From assembly GCA_963832875.1 (NCBI GenBank), contig CAWHWB010000007.1:1-64000 (forward strand): a stretch of DNA of 64,000 nt. The letters are read 5' to 3'. Shown piece after piece: positions 27,166 through 36,704 of the stretch. The DNA is from AP-15 sp963832875. GTDB taxonomy: Bacteria; Pseudomonadota; Alphaproteobacteria; ATCC43930; CGMCC-115725. Position numbers and translations under genes: made by a program. The number at the start of each line of letters is the position of its first letter. The first letter of the stretch is position 1. Under the pieces are notes generated by a model. It saw nothing but the letters and a program-made list of their open reading frames with translations. It ran no database searches and was not told the DNA's origin.

Positions 27166-27903
27166 TCACCGCCGCCGATCTTCAAGTTCAAGGGTCACGA
27201 GACGCGCCACCGTGATTGCCACATAGAACACGCCGATCAGCGTTTCCAAATTCGCCAGACTGCGTACGAATGGATCCACAGCCACGATGTCGCCGTAACC
27301 GGTGGTGGTCAGCGTGGTAAGGCTGAAATACATCAGCGCCGCGGCTTCCGCATCATCGCCGATCGTCACGGCTTGCATGCTGCCAAAGGCGCCGGGCATC
27401 AATTCCCAAATTATGCCATAAGCCGAGGCAAAGATTGCAGCGAAACTGAGATAGACGACAACCGCGCCTTGGAGGCGGCGATAAGTGATGCGGCCGGGTG
27501 CGTAGACCGCGTGGGCAACGACCCAGGCCAGCGCCGAAAACGCGACGATGCCTCCGCTGCGGCGGAGCAAGGTTGCCGCTATCGGGGGCCATTGTTTGCC
27601 GAATGCCAAGCTTGCGATGATGGCCGCGAGCGCCAGCAAGACCGACATCATCGCACCTGGACGCTGCGAAAGCAGAACGAGCATCGCCAACAGCACCAGA
27701 ACGAGCGCATCGGCAACCGCTCGCGCCATCGGCAACCCTCTCGCTGCGAGCGGTTCGGCGATAAAGTCAGCACATAGCTCCAGCGCTAGCAGCACCGTCA
27801 GCATCGGGTCCCTGATCCGGTCCTGCCAGGCACGGAGCTGGGTAGTCGCTTCTCCATTCCCGGCGATGGATCTGTTCCATAGTGAGAGGAGCATTGCTCG
27901 CAC
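27166..27903 (-). CDS. Potassium channel-like membrane protein (2TM pore domain)
   Basis: 245 residues. Six hydrophobic segments, then the pore loop MYFSLTTLTTTGYGDIVAVD with the K+ selectivity filter TGYGD, and a final helix (ETLIGVFYVAITVARLVTLE). No RCK or cyclic-nucleotide domain is attached. Start is GTG 27903 or ATG 27894. The AI-2E family permease gene ends 38 bases upstream, suggesting an operon. A broken relative with filter TGFGD is at 42332-42840. Confidence 0.85.
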   Translation of the reverse strand: MRAMLLSLWNRSIAGNGEATTQLRAWQDRIRDPMLTVLLALELCADFIAEPLAARGLPMARAVADALVLVLLAMLVLLSQRPGAMMSVLLALAAIIASLAFGKQWPPIAATLLRRSGGIVAFSALAWVVAHAVYAPGRITYRRLQGAVVVYLSFAAIFASAYGIIWELMPGAFGSMQAVTIGDDAEAAALMYFSLTTLTTTGYGDIVAVDPFVRSLANLETLIGVFYVAITVARLVTLELEDRRR

Positions 27904-27941
27904 AGCGTCAGAAGCTTCCCGGAATGCTATGGACTATAGTT

Positions 27942-29069
27942 CTACGCCGCCGGCTTAAGTGCGGCAGCGGCGGACTGACCCGAAATTGCCGCTCGCCACG
28001 CCTGCAACAATGTAAACATTATGGCAATCAAGGTGGGGCCGATGAACAGCCCCAAAAACCCAAACGCAATAAAACCGCCAAAGACTCCCAGTATCGTCAA
28101 TGACATCGGCATTTCGACCCCAAATCCAATCAGCCAGGGCTTCACGACTTCGTCGACGGCGCTGACTGCCAGGCCCCAGACGATCATGAATACACCCCAG
28201 GCTTGCTGATCTTGCATAAACAGCCACCAGGCTGCTCCGCCCCAAATCAGGCTCAGGAGCGGACCGCCGATCTGGCTAATCGCTAGCAGCAACCCGATAA
28301 AGCCCAGCATCATCGCGCCCGGAACCCCCGCGACAGCGAGGCCGATAGCGAGCAGAACGGCCTGGATCAGAGCGGTGCCGACCACCCCATAGGCCACTCC
28401 GCGGATCGCTCCGGCGGCGACGTCGAGTGCCTGCTCCGCGATCAGGCCACCCAGCCGGCGAAGCGCGTCGTGAAGAATTGCGACCAGCGCCTCGCCATTG
28501 GTCCAGAACATTGTCGCTATGATCAACGAGAGAAGAATCTGCAGAAGACTGTCGGCGAGAGCCCGCGCTGCCCCGATCATCATATGTTCCAGATCGGCGG
28601 CGTAGGGCTCCGCCAAGGTGCGCAGGTTGCCCTTGACCGCAACCACCCGATCCCAACCGGCGGCGAGCTTCCGACCGACCAGGGGAAGGTTTCGGATCCA
28701 GGCCGGCTGTGCCGGCGTCGACGCGAAATAAGCCTGTACCCGCTCGGTCCCGCGGACCATCTGATCTGCGAGGTGGGGCGCCATGGCCAGCATCGGCAGC
28801 AGGATCAGCACGAGCGACAGCAACAATAGCAGTGTGGCTGCTGCTCCACGCCGCAACCCGCGGCGGATCAACATCTGACGTATCGGCCAAGCCGCGGTCG
28901 CGAGCGCTGCTCCGAACAGTATCGCGGTCGTGAACGGCTTTACGATCGCCAACACGCCGATGCAAAGCCCGACAAACAAAAGCACCAGGATGCTTCGTTC
29001 AATCAAAGCCATCCGCGGCCCGCCCTCAGGCGTTCCCGGTTGGACTTGTTGACGAAGATCATCGGGCAT
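27942..29069 (-). CDS. AI-2E family transporter (PerM/UPF0118)
   Basis: About 375 residues from ATG 29069 (AGGATGG upstream). Typical order: two N-terminal helices (ILVLLFVGLCIGVLAIVKPF), a soluble region with APHLADQMVRGTERVQAYFA, then a cluster of helices including GLLLAISQIGGPLLSLIWGG, PWLIGFGVEMPMSLTILGVF and GLFIGPTLIAIMFTLLQAWR, the family's conserved C-terminus. Members export varied small molecules or act as Na+/H+ antiporters; AI-2 transport should not be assumed. Confidence 0.88.
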   Translation of the reverse strand: MPDDLRQQVQPGTPEGGPRMALIERSILVLLFVGLCIGVLAIVKPFTTAILFGAALATAAWPIRQMLIRRGLRRGAAATLLLLLSLVLILLPMLAMAPHLADQMVRGTERVQAYFASTPAQPAWIRNLPLVGRKLAAGWDRVVAVKGNLRTLAEPYAADLEHMMIGAARALADSLLQILLSLIIATMFWTNGEALVAILHDALRRLGGLIAEQALDVAAGAIRGVAYGVVGTALIQAVLLAIGLAVAGVPGAMMLGFIGLLLAISQIGGPLLSLIWGGAAWWLFMQDQQAWGVFMIVWGLAVSAVDEVVKPWLIGFGVEMPMSLTILGVFGGFIAFGFLGLFIGPTLIAIMFTLLQAWRAAISGQSAAAALKPAA

Positions 29070-29225
29070 GGTCGGCCATCCTGGACTTAGTTCGGGTCTG
29101 CTCGGTGACCGATAGCTCATCGATCCGATTGGTTCGGCGGTTTTCCGGGACGATGGAATGCGACTCGACCGCTCCGCTCAGGCTAGGCCGGCAACTTCGT
29201 TAGCGACTATGCAAAAATTAGGATT

Positions 29226-30191
29226 TCAGCAGCCGGCGAACCGGGAATTCAGAAAGCGTTGCAAAGTAGTCGACGGACCCTCGCTAAAGGCCGCGCGATA
29301 TGCTCCGGTCAGGCGGGCTGCTGTCACAAAACCAAAACGATGCGCAATGTCGGCTAGGTCTGTGGTCTCGGAATCGGCGTGGAGCAGAGCGTTGCGGACT
29401 TCTCGCAGGCGCCGCAACATCACGTACCGGGCGGGGCTCATGCCAAGAAAGCGGATGCAGCACGCCCGGAGGGCACGGTTGCTCACTCCGATCAGCTCGC
29501 ATAACTCCGAGATGCTCCGCGCCTGGCCCAGGTGTTGTGCCAGAACATCCTCGAACCTATCCATGGTCGCGGCATCATGTGACACGGGGACCACCTCCGC
29601 GCGCGTCATGGCGGTCGTCAAACACGCGACCAGCACCTCGATCAATTCCTGCTCGAGCGCGCGCGAGACCTGAGGATGGGACAGCATTTTGGATTTTGTT
29701 TCAGCAAGCCGACACGCTTGCGTATGGAGCCGCCACAGCCGCGCCGTTAGACGCGCGGTCGGCTGCAGTATTTGCCTGTCTGATGGCAAAGAATATGGCG
29801 CACCTGAAAGCGCTCGGCTGTAGCGTTCGAGCTGGGCCGGCTCAACCGTGATCACATTCCAGGTAAAGGATCGAGCGACTAACTGGTGCAACCGCTCGCC
29901 GCCGCGGTGGAAAATGATATGGTCCGGCTGCAACTCCGTGCCGCGCCATACTGACAAAGATCTGGGGTGTGCCGATAACGTGACGAAGGCTAGGCCCGGC
30001 GCGAATTGCAGATATGCCGCGCGCGCGGCGGTTTCCTCGCAACGAAATAGCTGAAGATAATGCAGTTCCGCCCAGGTCAGCCGGGCGTTAAACTTGCCGC
30101 GGGGCACGATGACGGCATCGATCTGTGCCTGGCGCAAGGCGACCTCGTATTGATCCGCCTCGTAAAAAGTGCGTGTGCCGCCGCCGGGCAT
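29226..30191 (-). CDS. AraC-family transcriptional regulator
   Basis: 321 residues, ATG 30191. The C-terminal third holds the double helix-turn-helix: ISELCELIGVSNRALRACCI, then LGMSPARYVMLRRLREVRNA and DLADIAHRFGFVTAARLTGA, YRAAFSEGPSTTLQ. The N-terminal 200 residues resemble the AraC_binding_2 ligand region but the ligand is unknown. One of three related AraC genes or remnants within 5 kb (26751-27010, 30272-31252), suggesting tandem duplication. Target genes unknown. Confidence 0.9.
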   Translation of the reverse strand: MPGGGTRTFYEADQYEVALRQAQIDAVIVPRGKFNARLTWAELHYLQLFRCEETAARAAYLQFAPGLAFVTLSAHPRSLSVWRGTELQPDHIIFHRGGERLHQLVARSFTWNVITVEPAQLERYSRALSGAPYSLPSDRQILQPTARLTARLWRLHTQACRLAETKSKMLSHPQVSRALEQELIEVLVACLTTAMTRAEVVPVSHDAATMDRFEDVLAQHLGQARSISELCELIGVSNRALRACCIRFLGMSPARYVMLRRLREVRNALLHADSETTDLADIAHRFGFVTAARLTGAYRAAFSEGPSTTLQRFLNSRFAGC

Positions 30192-30271
30192 TTATTTCTC
30201 TATAGCCAGGGTTCAGCCCGAGGGCTGCCGGGCCGAGAGTAGATCCGCCAATTGGACGGCGGCTATGCAGA

Positions 30272-31252
30272 TTATGAGGATTTCAAATCCGGCCTGCTTG
30301 CGCAGTCAGGCGGACGTCGCAGCACGTTTGAAGGAGATTCTCCGAATAATGAACGGTACGCGACGGAAAAGCGGCCTAATTCCCAGAAGCCGTAATTGGT
30401 AGCTATCTCGGTCACGGTTGTTTTATCCGCGTCCGCATACCGCAGAGCGCGCCGCGTCAGATGCATCCGCCGCAGCCACAAATACCGTTTCGGGCTCATA
30501 CCAAGGTATTCACGACAACAATCGCGCAATGTCCAATAGGAGACACCGACTGCTGCGCACAGATCGGCCATGTACAGGGGTTCCTCAGAGTTGGCTTCGA
30601 GTGTCTGTTCCAGGCGTCGGATTATTGTTGCCCGGCGGCGGTAAAGATTGCGAGCCTCGTCCGAATGGCCGCTCCCTAAGCACAACACCATCGCTTCGAC
30701 TAAAGCTTGTTCCATTGCTCGCGCGACCTCTGGCCTCGCCAGAATGTCCGGAGCCGCTTTCGCGAGCAGGCTCGTCGCCTCGTGCAGCTCCAGCAGTTTC
30801 GAAAAAGAAGCTGTCAGAAGTCGGATCGGACGCATAAAGGCCGGTGGCGTGAGCTCGCGACCAACAATTGCCTGCCCGGCGGTGGCGAGATCCTCGGGCC
30901 TCAGCGACATGGTGCCCCAGCCTGCGGCCGCCGAAGATCGCAGATAGTATGGCGAGCGAAGCCCGAACATCACAATTTGCCCCGGTGATGTTTCGATGCC
31001 GTTGGCCAGCATCGGCGGCTGCTCGGGGTTGGTCGCGAAAAGCATCAGACACCGCGTCCCGCTGGGCGTAATCGTCATAATGCGAGGCAGCGTCTCGTCA
31101 AACCGGCTCATCCACAAACGGTGCAGGTCGATATGTGTCGACTCGGCGCGGAAATTGCCGCGCTGGGTGACGAGACCCTCGATCTCCAGGTTCCGGATGC
31201 CAGCAAAATAGGAATCCGGGTCGGTGAATGCGCGGACGGCACTCGAAGGCAT
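30272..31252 (-). CDS. AraC-family transcriptional regulator
   Basis: 326 residues from ATG 31252, chosen because GGAGG lies six bases before it. The C-terminus has ADLCAAVGVSYWTLRDCCRE, LGMSPKRYLWLRRMHLTRRA and VTEIATNYGFWELGRFSVAY, the two AraC helix-turn-helix units. It is divergent from the DUF3141-pta-fabI-ackA operon, with 263 bases between starts, so it may regulate that operon (inference). Paralogue of the neighbouring AraC gene. Confidence 0.9.
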   Translation of the reverse strand: MPSSAVRAFTDPDSYFAGIRNLEIEGLVTQRGNFRAESTHIDLHRLWMSRFDETLPRIMTITPSGTRCLMLFATNPEQPPMLANGIETSPGQIVMFGLRSPYYLRSSAAAGWGTMSLRPEDLATAGQAIVGRELTPPAFMRPIRLLTASFSKLLELHEATSLLAKAAPDILARPEVARAMEQALVEAMVLCLGSGHSDEARNLYRRRATIIRRLEQTLEANSEEPLYMADLCAAVGVSYWTLRDCCREYLGMSPKRYLWLRRMHLTRRALRYADADKTTVTEIATNYGFWELGRFSVAYRSLFGESPSNVLRRPPDCASRPDLKSS

Positions 31253-31454
31253 CCTCAACCTCCGTGAGCCAAGCGGATACGTAAGGCTAGGTCCGCCCGC
31301 CCAGCCAGGGATTGGTCTGCATCAATTTCAACCAAAATTTTAGCCTCTATGCCCCGCAGGCGCCAGAAGCAGATTCCTAAAAAATGCATAGGCACCCCGG
31401 TTGCCCGAGGCGATCCTTTTACGATGGGAGTTTACGGACGGCCGTCCCGACCGG

Positions 31455-31468
31455 TTGATCCTGGTCAA
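31455..31468 (+). promoter_or_regulatory. FNR/FixK-like operator before DUF3141 operon
   Basis: TTGATCCTGGTCAA matches the FNR/FixK pattern TTGAT-N4-(A/G)TCAA. Its centre at 31461.5 predicts transcription near 31503 for class II activation; the DUF3141 ATG at 31516 then has a short leader that holds the ribosome site AAGAGGTG. Suggests induction at low oxygen. Prediction from sequence only. Confidence 0.55.
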
Positions 31469-31515
31469 TGCCAAGTAAGTGGGAAAATGCTGATCCCGTG
31501 GATCAAGAGGTGAAT

Positions 31516-33742
31516 ATGCCCGAGCAATTGACAAACGATACGCCGGATAAGTCCGCCACCGCTTTTTTGCCATGGCCGTACTTTGGAGCTAATAGCCTAG
31601 TCGAATACTACGTAGATGCATGGCAGCGTTCAATTCTGCTGTTAGATGTTCTGCGCCAGCGCGGCAACAACTATGTCGAGCACAACGCGCGCACGGCGCC
31701 GCACGTGCTCAGCTTCGATGCCGAGCTTGTGCTCGATGGACGATTGCTGCCCCGCCCGGTGAACTATGCGCTCGTGCGCATCGTGCCGCCGAAAGGCGCC
31801 ACGACCGACTGGCGAAAACGGCCGTTCATCGTGTTCGATCCGCGCGCCGGCCATGGCCCCGGCATCGGCGGCATGAAGCACGACAGCGAGATCGGCGTCG
31901 CTTTGGCGGCCGGCCATCCATGCTATTTCGTCGGGTTTCTGCCGGAGCCGGTGCCCGGCCAAACAGTCGAGGACGTTTGCGAAGCGGAAGCGCGGTTTGT
32001 CGAAGAAGTGGCTGCGCGCCATCCCGACGCCGACGGCAAGCCGTGTCTGATCGGCAATTGCCAGGCCGGCTGGCAGATCATGATGATGAGCGCGACCCAT
32101 CCCGATCTCGTCGGACCGATCATGCTCGCCGGATCCCCCCTCTCTTATTGGGCCGGCGTGCACGGCAAGAACCCGATGCGCTATCTCGGCGGGTTATTGG
32201 GCGGAACCTGGTTGACCTCTCTCGCCGGCGATCTCGGCAACGGGATTTTCGACGGCGCCAATCTGGTCGCAAATTTCGAGGCATTGCATCCCGACAACAC
32301 CTATTGGAAAAAGATCTACAACCTCTATTCAAAAATCGACACCGAGGCGCCGCGGTTTCTCGAATTCGAGAAATGGTGGGGTAGCCCCGTGCTGCTGAAC
32401 GCTGCGGAAATGCAGGCGATTGCCGACCACCTCTTTGTCGGCAATAAGCTTTCGGCTGGCGAACTGCGCAGTTCCGCCGGGCTGCGTGTCGACCTGCGCA
32501 ATATCAAATCGCCGATCATCGTATTCTGCTCGTGGGGCGACGACATCACGCCGCCGCAGCAGGCCTTGCACTGGATCCTAGATCTCTACGACCACGAGAA
32601 CGAGATCGTCGCCGCGGGCCAGACAATCGTCTATTGCCTGCATCAGAGCGTTGGCCATCTCGGCATCTTTGTCTCCGGCAAGGTGGCGAGCAAGGAGCAT
32701 GGGGAGTTCGCGCAGTCGATGGACATGATCGACTTGATGCCGCCCGGCCTCTACGAAGCCGTGATTAGCGGGGTGGACGAAAGTATCGCGCACCACGAAC
32801 TCGTGGAGGGGAGCTACCTCTTCAGCCTCGAAACCCGCACACTCGACGATATCCGCGCGCTCATCGGGAACAGCGCCGAGGACGATCTTCGCTTTGCCGC
32901 TGCCGCAAGGCTCTCGGAGATCAATCAGGGGCTCTACCGCACTCTCGTTGGCCCTGCGGTTCGGGCGATGGTCTCGGAGCAGAGCGCCGAATTGCTGCGC
33001 CGCGCTCACCCCAACCGAATGCGCTTTCAGATGTTCGCCGATGAGAATCCGTTCATGGCGCCGTTTGCGCCTTGGGCCGAGGCGGTCCGCGCCCAGCGCC
33101 GTCCGGTCAGCCCCGATAACCCGTTCCTAGCGTTCGAGCGCATGGTGTCGGCGATCATTACCAGCAGCCTCGAGGTCTGGGGCAAGGCGCGCGATGCCCT
33201 GCAAGAACAAATCTTTCTGGGCACCTATGGTTCGCCATGGGTGCAGGCATTGGCGGGGTTGCGTGCTGATGGAGCATCGGCGACCAGACGGGCCGAGCGC
33301 GATTTGGCGCGGGAGGCAATTGCAGACCAAATAGCGGCCTACCTGACGCAGCGTGTCGACCAGGGCGGCTTGCTCGAGGCGGCGGTGCGGGCATTGATTT
33401 ATGTCCGCCTTCCGGAAGGCAAGGTGGACGAGCGGGGTTTTGCCGCGTTGAAGCAGATGAGTGCGGAAACGGCCGCCCGCCAAACGCGTCGGCTTCGCGC
33501 AATTCAAGGAGATCGTTAAGGAGCAATACCTGATCCTACTCATCGACGAGGAGCGGGCGGTTGCCGCACTTCCAAAGCTGCTGCAAGACGATCGCCGGCA
33601 ATGCAATGAAGCGCTCGCGCTCGTGCGTCGGGTGCTCTCGGCGCGGGGGGCCTTGTCCCCGCAAGCCATGCGGCGCCTCGAACGCATCGCGGCGGTCTTT
33701 GCCGGTCCGCCACCCGCAGAGGGGCGAGACCAGGCAGCGTAA
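31516..33742 (+). pseudogene. DUF3141 alpha/beta-hydrolase-like protein, one frameshift near C-terminus
   Basis: About 742 residues when repaired. DUF3141 proteins resemble PHA synthase/poly-hydroxyalkanoate enzymes: alpha/beta-hydrolase core with VFDPRAGHGPGIGGMKHDSE, a nucleophile-elbow-like GNCQAGWQIMMM, IKSPIIVFCSWGDDITPPQQ and HQSVGHLGIFVSGKVASKEH. ATG 31516 follows AAGAGGTG. The frame breaks at AAA 33467-33469; without one A it reads MSAERPPAKRVGFAQFKEIV and continues with EQYLILLIDEERAVAALPKL to a stop at 33740-33742, as in relatives. First gene of the operon with pta, fabI and ackA; activity unproven, perhaps related to PHB or acyl-CoA handling. Confidence 0.85.
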
Positions 33743-33753
33743 AGAGGGCATCC

Positions 33754-34707
33754 ATGAAAACAGGAAGCGGCCAACCGCGCGAGCGATACGACCGGCTCGT
33801 GCGTGCAGCACAACAACTGCCGCCGGTAACGACGGCAGTGGCACATCCCTGCGATCAAATCTCGATCGAAGGTGTGGTCGAAGCAACACGGCTCGGGCTG
33901 ATCGCGCCAATTCTGGTTGGGCCGCCAGCGCGAATTCACGACGCCGCCGACCGCGCGGAAGTCGACATATCGAACTTTCTGCTGGAAGCGTCGGCGCACA
34001 GCCACGACTCGGCCGCCAAGGCGGTCGAGTTCGTCCGGCAAGGGAAAGCCGAGGCCCTGATGAAGGGCAGCCTCCACACCGACGAGCTGATGGGGGCCGT
34101 CGTCGCACGAGACACCGGGATCCGTACAGCGCGGCGGATCAGCCATTGCTTTGTGATGGATGTCCCCGGTCACAAGGACCCGCTGATCATCACTGACGCC
34201 GCTGTCAACATCGCGCCGACCCTCGCGGACAAAGTCGATATCGTGCAGAACGCCATCGATCTGGGCCACGCATTGGGTTTTGCGGAGGTCCGCGTGGCGA
34301 TCATGTCGGCAATGGAGACCGTCAATCCTGCCGTCCCGTCCACGATCGAAGCTGCGGCGTTGTGCAAAATGGCCGAGCGCGGCCAGATCACCGGCGGGAT
34401 CCTCGATGGCCCGCTGGCGCTTGACAACGCGATCGACGAGCAGGCGGCAGCCATCAAGCACATCGTCTCGCCGGTAGCGGGGCATGCGAACGTGCTGGTC
34501 GTACCGGATCTCGAAGCTGGCAACATGCTGGCGAAAAGCCTTTCGTTTCTGGCCGGTGCCGCTGCCGCCGGGATCGTTCTCGGTGCCCGCGTGCCAATCA
34601 TTCTGACCAGTCGCGCCGACAGCATCATCACCCGCCTCGCCTCCTGCGCCGTCGCGAGCCTGGTGGTAGAGGCTCGGCGCAAGAGCGCCGCGGCGGCGAT
34701 CCGATAA
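33754..34707 (+). CDS. Phosphate acetyl/butyryltransferase (PTA_PTB family)
   Basis: Interconverts acyl-CoA and acyl phosphate. 317 residues, ATG 33754 with AAAGAGGGC upstream, 11 bases after DUF3141. PTA_PTB landmarks: GLIAPILVGPPARI, KAEALMKGSLHTDELMGAV, ISHCFVMDVPGHKDPLIITD, SAMETVNPAVPSTIEAAALC, GILDGPLALDNAIDEQAA and VPDLEAGNMLAKSLSFLAGA. It lacks the extra N-terminal domain of long Pta enzymes. With AckA two genes on, it would convert acetyl-CoA to acetate plus ATP or the reverse, and share acetyl phosphate with phosphoketolase. Confidence 0.92.
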   Translation: MKTGSGQPRERYDRLVRAAQQLPPVTTAVAHPCDQISIEGVVEATRLGLIAPILVGPPARIHDAADRAEVDISNFLLEASAHSHDSAAKAVEFVRQGKAEALMKGSLHTDELMGAVVARDTGIRTARRISHCFVMDVPGHKDPLIITDAAVNIAPTLADKVDIVQNAIDLGHALGFAEVRVAIMSAMETVNPAVPSTIEAAALCKMAERGQITGGILDGPLALDNAIDEQAAAIKHIVSPVAGHANVLVVPDLEAGNMLAKSLSFLAGAAAAGIVLGARVPIILTSRADSIITRLASCAVASLVVEARRKSAAAAIR

Positions 34708-34721
34708 CGCGAGGCGAGCAA

Positions 34722-35495
34722 ATGTCGCAATCTCCCATCTTGAGCGGGAAAAAGGCGCTCATCGTCGGGGTCGCCAACGAGCGTTCGATCGCCTGGGGTT
34801 GTGCCGAGCAGATGCATCGGGCCGGTGCCGAGATCGCGATGACGTATCTCAACGACAAGGCCCGGCCATATGTCGAGCCGCTCGCCGCTGCCGTCGGAGC
34901 AACGCTCTTGTTGCCGCTGGAGGTTCGGGAAGCCGCGCAGCTCGATGCGCTGTTCGAGGCGATCGCATCGCGTTGGGGGCGCCTCGACATTCTGGTACAT
35001 TCGATCGCGTTTGCGCCGCGCCAGGCGCTCGCGGGGCGTGTTACCGATTGTCCCCGCGACGGCTTCCTGAGCGCGATGGACATATCATGCTGGTCGCTGT
35101 TGGATCTGACGCGCCGTGCCGAAAAGCTGATGACCGGTGGGGGTACGATATTCGCGATGACCTATCATGGGGCGAACGAGGTCATCGAGAATTACGGGAT
35201 CATGGGTCCGGTGAAGGCGGCGCTGGAAGCTTCAGTGCGATATCTCGCCGCCGAGCTCGGACCCAACGGCATCCGTGTGCACGCCATCAGCCCGGGCCCA
35301 TTGGCTACCAGGGCGGCCTCGGGCATTCCCGATTTCGACGCGTTGATGGAGCGGGTCGCGGAGCGCGCGCCGGCTCGACGTTTGGTCACCATTGAGGAGG
35401 TCGGCGCCGCCTGTGTGTTTCTTGCGAGCCATTACGCCAGCGCAATGACCGGCGACACGATCTACATCGACGGCGGCTATCACATCCTTGGCTGA
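34722..35495 (+). CDS. fabI: Enoyl-[acyl-carrier-protein] reductase FabI
   Basis: NADH-dependent final step of fatty-acid chain elongation. 257 residues. SDR fold: GKKALIVGVANERSIAWGCA with the FabI-type cofactor motif, LDILVHSIAFAPRQAL, and the catalytic YxxxxxxK as NYGIMGPVKAALEASVRYLA. The C-terminus reads MTGDTIYIDGGYHILG, as usual. Its place between pta and ackA is odd for a housekeeping enzyme; this extra FabI may act on acyl products of the operon (inference). Most such genomes also have a fabI elsewhere. Confidence 0.93.
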   Translation: MSQSPILSGKKALIVGVANERSIAWGCAEQMHRAGAEIAMTYLNDKARPYVEPLAAAVGATLLLPLEVREAAQLDALFEAIASRWGRLDILVHSIAFAPRQALAGRVTDCPRDGFLSAMDISCWSLLDLTRRAEKLMTGGGTIFAMTYHGANEVIENYGIMGPVKAALEASVRYLAAELGPNGIRVHAISPGPLATRAASGIPDFDALMERVAERAPARRLVTIEEVGAACVFLASHYASAMTGDTIYIDGGYHILG

Positions 35496-35507
35496 AGGAC
35501 TTTTGCC

Positions 35508-36683
35508 ATGAAGGAAGAGCCGCTGATCGGCGTGATCAATGCCGGTTCCTCCTCCCTCAAATTTGGCATCTACGAGGGAGAGCGGAGGATCCTTGCCGGG
35601 CAGATGGACGGCATCGGCGTACATCCCTCCGCGAGCGCCACTGGATCTAATGGTGAAGCGATTGCACCGCCAGATCTGGGCGTAAAACGCCCGGCCGTGC
35701 CGAGCGAAGTACTCCCGGCCGTCTTACAATGGGCCAGAGATCGGCTGGGCGACCGACGGCTGGCGGCGCTCGGCCACCGCGTCGTCCATGGCGGTATGCA
35801 CTATTCCCGGCCGGCCCGCGTCACACCGGAACTGCTCGACGAGTTGGAAACGCTGGTGCCGCTCGCCCCGCTGCATGAGCCGTACAATCTGGCGCCGATC
35901 AAAATGGCGATGGCCCTCAATCCGGAATTGCCGCAGGTGGCCTGCTTCGACACGGCTTTTCACCGCACCGCGCCCGAGGTCGAACAGGCCTTTGCGCTGC
36001 CCCACGCGTTTTATGAGGAAGGCATACGCCGATACGGCTTTCATGGCCTTTCCTACGAATACATCGCCTCGGTCTTGCCGGAGCGTGCGCCCGACATCGC
36101 CAAGGGCCGCGTTGTCGTGGCGCATCTCGGCAATGGCTGCTCGGCCTGTGCGATGCGCGACCGGGTTTCGATCGCGACGACGATGGGGTTTACCGCACTC
36201 GACGGATTGCCGATGGGCACCCGCTGCGGTGCTCTTGATGCCGGCGTCGTGCTGCATCTCATTCAGCAAAAGGGGATTGCGGCTACGGATTTGATTGATC
36301 TGCTCTATCGCCGGTCCGGGATGCTGGGGCTCTCTGGCCTTTCCTCCGATTTCCGCGAACTTTTGGCCAGCGACGACCGACGTGCACGCTTTGCGATCGA
36401 AGTATTCTGCTATCGGGTTGCAACCCATATAGCTTCGCTCTCGGCGGCGTTGGCCGGCCTCGATGGCATCGTTTTCACCGCTGGGGTCGGCGAGAATGCG
36501 GCACCGGTGCGCAGCGCGATCTGCCGCGCCTGTGAATGGCTCGGTCTGGAGCTCGACGACGCGGCCAATCGAGAACATGGTCCACGGATCAGCATGCCGC
36601 GCAGCCGCGTCGCCGCATTCGTCATCAAAACCGACGAAAATCTGATGATCGCCCGCCACGCCCGCGCGCTGGTAAGAATTTAA
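35508..36683 (+). CDS. ackA: Acetate kinase
   Basis: Acetate + ATP to acetyl phosphate + ADP. 391 residues, ATG 35508 after AAGGAC. Begins IGVINAGSSSLKFGIYEGER with the phosphate-1 NAGSSSLK motif; then HRVVHGGMHYSRPA (substrate-binding), ACFDTAFHRTAPEVEQAFAL (acetate-kinase signature), VVAHLGNGCSACAMRDR, TMGFTALDGLPMGTRCGALD and TAGVGENAAPVRS. All signature residues present. Fourth gene of the operon; with phosphoketolase it would give ATP from sugar phosphates. Confidence 0.95.
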   Translation: MKEEPLIGVINAGSSSLKFGIYEGERRILAGQMDGIGVHPSASATGSNGEAIAPPDLGVKRPAVPSEVLPAVLQWARDRLGDRRLAALGHRVVHGGMHYSRPARVTPELLDELETLVPLAPLHEPYNLAPIKMAMALNPELPQVACFDTAFHRTAPEVEQAFALPHAFYEEGIRRYGFHGLSYEYIASVLPERAPDIAKGRVVVAHLGNGCSACAMRDRVSIATTMGFTALDGLPMGTRCGALDAGVVLHLIQQKGIAATDLIDLLYRRSGMLGLSGLSSDFRELLASDDRRARFAIEVFCYRVATHIASLSAALAGLDGIVFTAGVGENAAPVRSAICRACEWLGLELDDAANREHGPRISMPRSRVAAFVIKTDENLMIARHARALVRI

Positions 36684-36704
36684 AACGCTAGAAAGGAATG
36701 GATC

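Noticed and set aside
33127..34485. 452-codon minus-strand frame opposite DUF3141 and pta
   Set aside because: Antisense to two recognisable genes; sequence is low in hydrophobic patterning and has no start.
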